NCBI GenBank assembly: GCA_030141605.1
Contig: JAQGDQ010001491.1
Coordinates: 1 to 38,417 of the forward strand
DNA: 38,417 bases
Reading direction: 5' to 3'
From: Tubiluchus corallicola
Lineage: Eukaryota > Priapulida > Priapulimorpha > Priapulimorphida > Tubiluchidae
Shown here: piece after piece, positions 15,901 through 27,900 of the stretch
Layout: each line of letters begins with the position of its first letter
Position numbering within the stretch: the stretch's first letter is position 1
Notes under the pieces: generated by a model
What the model was told of the DNA's origin: nothing
What the model saw: the letters and a program-made list of their open reading frames with translations, nothing else
Database searches by the model: none
Program-made: the position numbers and the translations under genes

Positions 15901-18900
15901 GACGTGAATTTAACTGCCTATGAATGTATCACTCACTGCCGAGCATTCAGCAAATACTCACAATCTTTTGGCAGTTTTGCTCTAGTGGAAAAAGACGTTT
16001 TCAACTACACTGAAAACTACATCTGTCATTGTGATGATTCCGTGGGAACAGCAAGAGCTGCAGCGCCTGCTGACTGTGGGTTCGTTCCAAAACTTATTAC
16101 GGGTATTGTCTCTCCTGATTCTAAGCCATGTCCAAAATGTCCAGGTGAAAATGATGGCTTCTGTGGCGGAGATGCCAATACTTATGCAGTGTATGATACA
16201 GGAGGTGATACTTCTCTTTCCAATAGTTGTAGTACTGTAATGGATTACAATTTGTTATATTGTTTCTTTTTATAATCTAAAGGAGATATTGTACTGTTCA
16301 TTGATTCTAGATGGTTTATTATTATTATTATGAGTTTATTTCGTATAAAATATACAGTTTACAAAGATAAAGATGTTAGTAAAACAGGTAATGCGATATT
16401 AGTAAAGTCACATATCTACAGACATTCAACTTTATAATATCCACACATTGTAGTTCCCTTGTAATTATATTACATTATACATTGTTGTAAGGAGCTATAA
16501 TATCTTAAAACATAATCTTTAAATGAGTTCTTAACCTTTAATTTTACATTTTCGTTTAGATCTACAGTACAACCATATTTAAATCTTAAATTTACTTGAC
16601 TGTTATTTACATAGTAGCATAGCTTTGGAATTCTCAATGTGAAAGAGTTTACAATTTTTCTCACAAAGTTCAATTTTCGACTATCTATTAAATAATTCGC
16701 AGGCATTGTGCCACAAAAATACATTAACAATTTGACGCTTTCATTTTGTCTAAAATCGAATATTTTTCTATAAGCTGTGTTCCATTTTACCCTAATGGCA
16801 TTAACTTCATTGTTTGATATACCTCCAATTTCGCATTCGTATAACAATATTTATTGATTTGCCTTCTTACAATTTATTTTTAGTGTTCAGGGTACTTGAT
16901 TGTCGTGATACAGTTATGCTGTAAGCATTTTCAATGAAACGTATATCAGATCTGCATCCGACATTCTTTAATTTGCAATAATTTGTTAAATGTTGATAAT
17001 AAATTATATTGTGACAACTATTTTGACAATAATTCGTGCACCTGAGTAGGTAAACATACATTTTTGTTGCAAGAACTAAAAGACTACAGAAGAATCAAGA
17101 TATCTTTGCAGATGAAACACATTCGAGATGTTGTCAGTGTCTCCTGACAGCTGATTTGCAAGAGGAGACCGTTAAAATAGCACAAAAATGAAATAAATAC
17201 TTTTTTAGTTGGCAATTTCACTTCGTTTCTTCACAGAGCTGGAAAGGTCATTTTCAACTTGTCTCATGTGCCGGTCCAAAATGTATTGTTTTCTAATTGT
17301 AGAGTCAGCTCTTCTTCCATTGTGAGGTTAATGATTCCCCTAACTCTTATGCTCATTAAGAAAGATCAGCAGTCGTAGTGAAGATCATTTTATTACACAA
17401 CAGTTTGTATATCCCTTTCATATCCGTTGTATCCCGTGGGATACGAGAATATTTTCTTACTTTAAAATTAATAACATTTAAAACTGACAGTTATTTGATC
17501 TGTTAATAGTTATTTTGATTTAAGCCAATAACAGTAGACAAAAATGGTGATAAAATGGCAAACTAGAAAATCTACATAGCATAAAAAACTGCGCAAGGTA
17601 CAGTACTTTAGAGACGACGTTGTACAGATCAGCATAGAATGCATACTAAATGTCTTAAATACTTTAAAAAATTATCAGCAGTTGCAAAATGAAGCACATT
17701 TTAGGCTTCCATTGAATCCCAATGTATCCCGTGGGATACAGGCTATATTTAGCATGCGGGCACAGGTAGAAAAAAATAATTATTATGTGTAAACAAGATG
17801 GACATACTGAACAAAAGTACCAAGCCAAAAAATTTGGGACTGAAAGGGATATTGCATAATAACGTCTGTGTTTAAACTGGTTATGTAAAATCTTTGTTTT
17901 TTTCAAATTAGAGTAGTAAATTTGGTCAGTAGTTCTTCCTATCTATGATTCGTCATCTCACATAGTTGTGATATTAATAATTATTACCAACATAGTAAAG
18001 ACTGTTAAACCTTACAGCATTATGTTTTTCAACTTTAGAACCACATGAATATCAAGGATGTTTTGCATACTACAGTCCAGAGATATACTTCCCATTTACA
18101 AAATCACTCGATCAGGAATCTACTACACTAGATGACGATTGTCTGACAGTATGCAAAGATGAAGGATATTTGTTTGGCAGCCTCTACTATTCATCATCTG
18201 ACGAATACATGTGTATTTGCGGGAATGGTTATCCATTTCATAAGTTTTCGTTGAATTGTGAAACCTGTTCAAAGACGACAATTGGAACTTGTCCCGGAAT
18301 AAATACAGCGTCTGTATATTCTACCAAAAGTGAGCATAAATGTTTAAACCTGTCTGCTATATGATAAAGGAATGAAATTCTTTACATTGGTAGCAGAAGT
18401 TGTGATAGTCGTTGTGTGGTTATGGTCATGTGACGGTGGCTGTTTTAGTGGTGACATTTGTTTTATTGGCAGCAGCAGTGATCATCTATAACAACAATAT
18501 TTCAAACAGCAGTGACTTTAGCACCATTAGTACTCAGAGGTGTTTGGCATATTTTTTAACTGCAATCAATGACTTTTTTAGACCCTGCAAAGTTTGCATT
18601 TTGTTGCAGCTTTTCAGTTTCCATTAAGCAGTTCGTGGAAATTCTGCTAATTATTTTGTGCAGAATAATAAAATGCTGTTGTGGATAAAACGGTAGTTTA
18701 CAAATGATAAATCATGCTTGTTAAAGAGCACTCAGCCCTTAAATGACTATTTGTGGTTGGTTTTTGTTTTTTGTTATTTCTTTTGGCAGTGTCTTTGCTT
18801 GTAAGGACGCTTGTGAAGAATAGAGTAGTTTTATTTTTGTATACTTTTAGAACATGGTATTATTTTCAGGACAACTCATATCTTAAATAATGTGCACACT

Positions 18901-21900
18901 TTACCTTCAATAATTAACTTTTTTTATTTTTTTATTTCAGATTATGCAGTTACATCAGATGCTCTAGGCTGCTGGGAAGATAAAGACCCTCTTGCACAGC
19001 AGCCACACAGTGGAGAGAGAGACATGCCATATAAGGTTACAATCACTAACGTCACACCAGACAAGTGTATTGAGCATTGTTCAGAACTTAATTATACCTA
19101 TGCTGGTTTGGAAAGTGGAACTGATTGCTATTGTGGCAACCTTTATGGACGATACCTGCCCGCAATGAACCCCTGCAACCTCAAGTGTGGCAGCCAGCAT
19201 GAAACATGTAGTTTATATGACAAGTCTTGTTCTACGTGTGGTGGCAGCTGGGCATTACAGGTTTACCATACAAATGGTGAGTATCATGCAGATACTTGAG
19301 ATTGCACACTTCAACTGAGGAGTTTAGTTTTGCTTATTCACCTAAAGCTAAGACTGATTTATTTTTTTTACTTCTTTGCTTATCAAATTTTACCTTTCCA
19401 TTTGTCAAAAGTTTCTTTGGTTACTAATATTTAATGTTTGACTAGGACAGATCTTTTTTTTTTTGGTTAAATAGAAGTTCTACTTTTTGTATTGTGCTGA
19501 TACAACTAACAGCTTAGTGAAAATATTCTTGTATAAGGTAGGCCTGTGTCCCGATCCTATCAATATCTACTTCCAGAATTATGCTATCCTCTAACATGAT
19601 AGTTGGACTAAAATCGAGAGCGGTCTTTATTTTGATTAACCTCTAGTACAGTGGTTCTTAACCTTGTTGGAGGTACCGAACCCCACCAGTTTCATATGCG
19701 CATTCACCGAACCCCTCTTTAGTGAAAAATAAAATATGATTTTTCTCAAATTCAAGACATAGATATGTTTTTTGCTTGTACACAAAATGAGCCGTGCATG
19801 AACATCACCATGATCAAAGAACAAAACCAACACAGTGCATAAACTCACAACAAATTACATACCTGCAAATCAGTGTGACTTCTGCTGTTGCCTTTGAGAG
19901 ACCAGTTCAGATATGCGTGGCTTCACCTTGGCAAGTGCCACTCTCATGTCATTTTCAAAGCAAAGTCTGTTCCTTTTCTTCGTTTTTATGTCCAGCATCC
20001 TCGAAAAGGATTGCTCACAAAGATATGTTGTAGCAAATGGTATAAAAAAATCCAGGGCTTTCTTAGCAATAACTGGATACTTGTTCATTTGTCGACACCA
20101 AAATGTTGAGAGCGTTGTTGTTCTGAAAAGTTGCTGTTGAACCTGGCTCTGCCGAACCCCTGAGATCGACTCACCGAACTCCTAGGGGTTCTATCGAACC
20201 CAGGTTAAGAACCACTGCTCTAGTAGTTGCAGTGAACAAACGTTGGTAAACATGTTTTGTTTTCTTATGAATGGATAATTTCGAATACAAAACAAAATTG
20301 CGTGTTTGACTTAAAATTATACCTATCATTATCAAAGTCATATCTATAATTTACAACCAACAAACTTAAAGCTACTGTACATATGTTTGTTAAACACGCA
20401 TACGAGCTATATAAAAACGGAGAGTGGAGATGTATTTTTGAAATATTTAAATTGTTTATTTTGCATACACTGAAGAAAATTAAAACACAACAAATAAAAA
20501 ATGAAAATTGCCGGAATGCGAATGCAACATATGAGTATACAATCGTTTATGTGTTGTCTTCATATTGCAATATGTCTTCAATTTAACCTCTGCACCATAT
20601 CCAGCACATTAATTTATGTCTTGCACGAACGTCCACAATAATCAGAAAAAATGAAAGAAACTCAATTTAACCTCTGCACCATATCCACCATATTAATCTA
20701 TGTCTGCACCAACGTCCACAATAATCACAAAACCGAAAGAAACTAAATTTAACTTCTGCGCCATATCCACCATATTAATCTATGTCTGCACCAACATCCA
20801 CAATAATCACAAAACCGAAAGAAACTCAATTTAACTTCTGCGCCATATCCACCATATTAATTTATGTCTTGCACCAACGTCCACAATAATCACAAAACCG
20901 AAAGAAACTCAATTTAACTTCTGCGCCATATCCACCATATTAATCTATGTCTGCACCAACATCCACAATAATCACAAAACCGAAAGAAACTCAATTTAAC
21001 CTCTGCACCATATCCAGCACATTAATCTATGTCTGCACCACCGTCCACAATAATCAGAAAAAATGAAAGAAACTCAATTTAACCTCTGCACCATATCCAC
21101 CATATTAATCTATGTCTGCACCAACGTCCACAATAATCACAAAACCGAAAGAAACTCAATTTAACTTCTGCGCCATATCCACCATATTAATCTATGTCTG
21201 CACCAACATCCACAATAATCACAAAAACCGAAAAAACTCAATTTAACCTCTGCACCATATCCACCATATTAATCTATGTCTTGCACCACCGTCCACAATA
21301 ATCACAAAAATGAAAGAAACTCAATTTAACCTCTGCACCATATCCACCATATTAATCTATGTCTGCACCAACGTCCACAATAATCACAAAACCGAAAGAA
21401 ACTCAATTTAACTTCTGCGCCATATCCACCATATTAATCTATGTCTGCACCAACGTCCACAATAATCACAAAACCGAAACTTCTACGCCATATCCACCAT
21501 ATTAATCTATGTCTTGCACCAACATCCACAATAATCACAAAAACCGAAACAAACTCAATTATCAATAATTTATTGCTTGTTCTTTTCCGTTTTGTCGTTG
21601 CCAAGTGTGCAAAATCCAAAATGAAAGAAGCCCACGTCTAATCCGCTCTAGTAAATCTGTATCATCAGCATCCGTTTAAAGTCTGTTAGCTCTGCCCAGT
21701 CTGTAAAATATCTTTTAGATATCCACTAATTAAAATAATGTAAACAATTTTCTACAATAGCAGGTGTTATTTAGTCAGTAACGAGTGTCATTTTTTGTTA
21801 TTTTTGGTTAAGGCTTTGTACCAGGAGACGAACTTCGAGTCGGCTGTTTCAGTCTCAATCAGAATTTCCAGGGTTTTGGTCACCTGAAACGGGTAACAAT

Positions 21901-24900
21901 GTCTTCCACGATGTGCATCGAGTATTGCCGTGCTTTGAGTATGATTTAGATTTTAAATTTATATTCCTTCTGTAGCATCTAATATTAAGCTGTTCTAAAA
22001 CACATGAAGCAGTTGCAGTAAACAGATTACGCTCATATCTCGGTTTGTCGGCGAGGCTGACAGTACGGTACCGTACTTACAAAATCTAATCATACCGTAC
22101 TAGTACGGTATCGTACTGTAATTTCGTACTGTAAAAATAAAATATCGTACAGTAATTTCGTAGCAAGTTCACGCAGGATCTACTACAAAAAGATAGAGAG
22201 TGGCACGAAAAATTAATTGAAAAAACATTTGCCTATGTAAAACAATTATAGCTGCTATAGTCATTAAATACTCGGACCACACAAGTTAATGTAACGGTCC
22301 GTACGTCCCGAACTTCTTCTCTAGGCAAAGCAAACGTTTAACTCGTTTATATTTGTTTACAGGTTGCTTCCCACCCTGGACACTGATTCATGTAATGCTG
22401 TTGTTTTAACAGCCGTGTCTAACTATTGTGTAGTAATTTACTGATTTAATCATTGCACATCACCTAAGCAAACGTTTAACTCAGGTGATATGCAATGATT
22501 AAATCGTTACTGTTTTGCACAGATCGGCAAAGATCTAAGCATTCGTGATTAATGACGTACATTTTGAAATGTTCTCGCTTGAACGGAATCTGCATAGTTT
22601 GAAAAGTGCAGTAAATTCCTACACAATAGTTAGACGCGACTGTCAAAACAACAGCATTACATGAATCGGTGTCCAGCGTGGGATGCAACCTGTAAACAAA
22701 TATAAATGCAATTTACGGGAGATGACATCTCCAGCTTCCAAACCACTTGTGGCTTTGCAGTTTGCTCTCAAAAGGAACAAATTTAGCAGTTTTGATCACA
22801 TGACGTGTGCTCTGTATTAATTAGGGGAGAACGGTAAGTCCCACACAGGAGCAAAATTAGTGGTCACACTGAGTTACTGACCAATAGAAACGTTGCAAGA
22901 AACTGGGGATAAATTGGAATGGAAAAAGTATGATAAAGGTATTAAAAAATACCGGAATTTTGTACCGTACTGTACTGCAGAAGAAAATATCAAACTTTTA
23001 TGCATTTTTTAGTACCGTACTGCCAACCTTGATTGTCAGACAAAAGCAGGGAGTCAAGGGTCCGGATTTGCCGATTGTCCATATTTACCAATACCGAGCT
23101 AATACAGTAGGCACTGTGTATTAGCATTACGGTAATGAAGAATCAATCACCTAATTGTCTCAAAAACATCTAGTACAGGCCTCCAGACTAAAAGTATATA
23201 AATACTAATATGACTTGGCTTAAATAATTCCGTATAATGGATTCTATATTTTTGTACATAGAGATATACACGTGGCTACACTGATGTACATAATGATGTA
23301 AACAAAGTGATGGCGCATCAACTGGCGGTCAGCTCGCGAAACAATCGACTGTGTCTGCATTATGCGGGACTTTAACGGGGCAGATTTTGTCCGCATTTTC
23401 TAATACCTTTAAAAGCGAGATTTGGCAAATGGAAATATGAGTGTATTTTCATAATGCCCAGTGTTAAACTCGTAAACTGTGTATTCAAAAATATCATTTT
23501 TGTGACTTTTTTGCTTATATAAACCATAAACCTAAATATGCTAGACACAATGAAGGTTCTGGAGGGGGAAGATAGTTTCAGTTTACTTGTACATCTTTTG
23601 ACTTAGCGTTTTAATCTCTCTTTGCCATATTTCAGTGGAGATTTGAGATATGAATGTATTTGAAATGGTTGACTTTTGAAATGCAAACTCTTGAAATAGC
23701 AATGACCGCCATGGTTTATGCTAACTCGTTTTTCACTTAGATTATATCATCTTACAAATTGCAAACTCGCCAAAATGGCTTAAAATGTAGATTTAAAAAT
23801 TGCGATAATGATTTTTCTGCATTTTTTAGTAAAGGTAAAAGACAAACATTCATTCAGCTTACTCATTTAATAGACAACGTTTCTAAAGTGATTTTGCTGC
23901 TTACGCTTACAACAATACAGATGAAGACGCAATACAAAATTTTACATGCTACATGTTGGTTGGCATTGGCAGTCGACAGTCTCAAACCCAAGACAGCAAC
24001 CACTAAGTGTGTCTGCAAACTGCAGTCTAGATCGTTTAAACCCACATACCAATCTTAGAAGTAGTGTTATGATGTTCAACAGTAACATAAGAGAGGGCAA
24101 AACTGTCCTTATTGTATTTGCTTTTGTAATTTTTATGAGAACAGTTAATGGTTGTTATTTTCAGACCAAAGTTATGCTGTATTAACTGATTACGATGAAT
24201 GTACCTGTGCAATGAATAGCCTTCCTGCTGAATTTGAGCAAGACACGAAGTATTGTGCTGCCTGTGGTGGAGCTTTTACAGGGCGTAATAATTACTTTGA
24301 CCAGTGTGGAAGTAAAATTGCAGGATATGCCAGTATGTACAAGGTGCATGCTGGTGAGTAATGTTTCTATAAAACTTCTCAAACAGCACAAAACCACCTT
24401 TATACGAATGTGTCTTCACACATGTTGCATGTTTTCAAGTTCACTTCACCTTAATGCTGTAATTATAATGTTTCCTTAACCCTTTCAGTTCCAAATTATT
24501 TTTTTAATCAGAAAAATTTGGTTTAGTACTTTTGTTCAGTATGTCCATCTTGTTTACACATAATTATTTTTTTCTACCTGTGCCCGCGTGCTAAATATAG
24601 CCTGTATTCCACGGGATACATTAGGATTCAATGGAAGCATAAAATGTGCTTCATTTTACAACTGCTGATAATTTTTTAAAGTATTTGCGACATTTAGTAT
24701 GCATGCTATGCTGATCTGTACAAAGTCATCTCTAAAGTCCTGTACCTTGCGCAGTTTTTATGCTATGTACATTTTCTAGTTTGCCATTTTATCATCATTT
24801 TTAGTCTGTTGTTAATGGCTTAAATCAAAATAACTATTAACAGAGCAAATAACTGTCAGTTTTATAATTTTATTAATTTTAAAGGCAGAAAATATTCCCG

Positions 24901-27900
24901 TATTCCACGGGTATGAAAGGGTTAAGCTTTAGCTTGTGCGATGATGTCCACGATAGATTCATGTTTAGCTTAGATTTGACCATGCTTATTTTTACCATTG
25001 TTTTTGGTGCACAGAAGCTGTTACATAATTAAGTTTTTAGGGGAGCATGCACAACGCGTTCCTGTATTTTATAGATATAGTTGTTAAAAGTGCTCGCCCG
25101 GAGTACAGAGGATGCTGGAATTTTCCACCTGGTATCAAGTTTGCAAGGTCATTTAAAGTGATATCAGCCTATGAGTGTGTGTCTTACTGCACGGATTTTA
25201 GCAAGATAAGTGACTCCTTGGGCAGCTTTGCTTTGCTAGAAAAGAAAGACACCAACTACATTTGTCATTGTGATGATACAACGGGTACAGGAAGAGCTAC
25301 AGCTGCCAGTAATGAGCCGTGTGAAGAATGTCTAGGTGACAATAATGGTTTCTGCGGAAGCGGTGCTGGTGTTTATGCTGTGTATGATACTGGAGGTAAC
25401 GCTTGTTACTGTTCCATATTCAGTTATCCAGTAATTAGACTAATGTATACGTTCTGTATTTCATTTATCACATATGCATTTGGTATGTATGCACAGAATT
25501 TTGCAAAACTATGATTGATTGATTTAAAAACAAACCAATTGTTTGAGAAATAAGAAAAAATAACAGTATAGCATTTCGAATCAACATTATAGTTTAAAGA
25601 ATAAAAAACAAAAAAGAGAAAAATTAGTCACGTAGTTGGAGAAATCTATGACATGTTAACAGGACTTGCAAACATTGCAATTGTGCATGAAATATGCGTC
25701 TTCATATATTTACAACGAATGCTTTATCATTCTGCTTAGCACCACATGAGTATCAAGGATGTTTCAAGTATTATAAGCCAGTGACGTACTTCCCAAACAC
25801 AGAGCCACTTGTGCAAGAATCTGATGATTTAGATGAAGTGTGTGCGACAAAGTGCAGAGATAAAGGATATTTATTTGGCAGCCTCCATTATGCTCAAAAT
25901 AACGAATATGTCTGTAAATGTGGCAATGGATTTCCGTTTCACAAGTTTTCATTGAACTGTGCAAGCTGTTCAAAAACAACAATTGGAACCTGTCCAGGAG
26001 AAAATTCTGTTTCTGTTTACACCACTGACAGTAAGTCCACCTTTAATAAAAACCGTTTCTTTACCCACTAATAATTAGGGGTGAGCATCGAACGTTCGAG
26101 TTCATCGAATTCGAACGCTCGAATTTGATTCGAACGAGTTTTTTTAGTTCGAACTCGATTCGAATCCAAAACTACAGATTCGAATAATTCAGCAATTCAC
26201 ACATGTTCCTGATCACTAAAACGATTGAAACATCATGCAATTAGCACAATTTAGCTGTGATTTCTGCGCACAATTTGAAAGAAATTACTAATCGTTTTAT
26301 TGTAGAACAAAATCTAGTGACATGCATGATCTTTGTAAGACTAATTTTTACTGGTGGTTCGAAAACTTGTTCGAAAATCTTTCAATTTCAATTCGAATTC
26401 GGTTCGAATTCGAAACACTGAAGTTCGGTTTCAATTCGAATTCGAAAGTCACAAATTCGGTTCGATTCGAATTCGCTTTCTGGTAGAGAATGCTCACCCC
26501 TAGTAATAATACTTTCTTCTTTCCTTTATGTCTTCAGCAAACTGTCTTTATGAATCGTAAATGAAAATCAGTTAGCAAAGAATGCGGTTTTTAAACAGTT
26601 AAATATGGTTAATACGGCTAAAACTGCTGATAATAACTATTTACTTCCAGATTATGCAGTTGAGTCAGATATATTGGGTTGTTGGGAAGACAAAGGTCTT
26701 AGAGAAACAGAAAGGGATATGGTTTATCAGGCGTCTTCTTTAACAAAGCTCACACCACGTAAATGTGTGTTGCATTGTGGTCAACATTATTATGCATATG
26801 CTGGTTTCGAGAATGGTACAATCTGCTACTGTGGAAATATATATGGAAGATATGCGCCAGCTACAAACCCATGTAGTCTCGAATGTGGAAGTCAACATAA
26901 GCAGTGTAACTTACATGACAAATCTTGTGTAACTTGTGGTGGTTCATCAGCATTAGAAGTCCGTCCTACAAATTGTAAGTATGTCATCAATTTTGGAACA
27001 CAAATCTAAAAACGTAAACCTATTTTAACTGAATTTGAAAAGTCTTCAGCCAAAGTGCTGTAAAGGTTGATAAATTTGTAGCGATCAAGTCAGAAGCAGG
27101 AAAAATTGGCAATTAGAAACCATGACATGAAATGCTTTAGGCTTTTAAAACATAAAAATTGCCACAAAGACTTTAATGGAAGTGTGTAAATAAGAAAGAT
27201 CAGTAATAAGTATACAAAATGTACAAAATGTAATTTAAATGTAGCTAAGTTATTGTTGGCGTCATGGTCTTTTGTTAGTATCTATTTGCTGATTATATGT
27301 ATTTCATGTAAATAACTTCAGAGTGACCAAAATTTCATTTGTTTCTAATTTTCTATTTGTCACTTCCTCTCTTCAAGTTTTCCTGCCAGTGGAGGAACTA
27401 GGTACAGGCTGCTACAAACTCAGTGAAAGTTATAACTTGAATAACTCAACTGCTGTGAAACGATTGAGCATGACACCCAAAATGTGCGTGCATCACTGCT
27501 ACTCTTCCGGTAAGGTAATTATTTCGTTTTTAAAACGTGTTTTTTTTGGTTTAAAAGAAAATTTGTGTGCTAGTTCACTTACTTCTTTTCTTGTCTTCGA
27601 GTTTATATTCCCACGTACTTGCACGTCTTTAGTTCAAGAATGTAAAAAAATTATGTTATGTAATTCGTATTATGTTAGTTTTGTAATGTCAAACGTATAA
27701 ATGGTGCAAATGTAATGAGTGAAATTTAGTGTAAAGCATGTTTCTGTTAATTGTGTCATGTTAAATGTATATATAGTGTAAAATATGTCTTGTAAAATTT
27801 AATGTACTTTTGTAATATTGTTTTGTAAAAATATTTTAATATGGTGTTTGTAAATATGTTCATTTATTGTATATAATTAGACCTTAGTTTTGCACTTTAG

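Noticed and set aside
15721-16275. Start codon in the GT microsatellite giving a separate 184-codon gene with exon C3
   Set aside because: A TTAG acceptor at 15823 in phase 1 matches all other C exons; the upstream residues are repeat translation.
20578-21560. Possible CRISPR array because of regular 82-bp spacing
   Set aside because: The whole unit repeats, with no unique spacers, and the setting is an animal intron. The same holds for the 68-bp and 38-bp arrays.
23759-24185. Open frames of 79-99 codons upstream of exon B4
   Set aside because: No recognisable domain, no equivalent in other A-B introns, and they overlap in different frames.
25047-25514. Separate gene starting at a methionine before exon C4
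   Set aside because: The methionine is in intron sequence. Exon C4 is defined by an acceptor at 25080 and a donor at 25396, and the reading after the donor is intronic.
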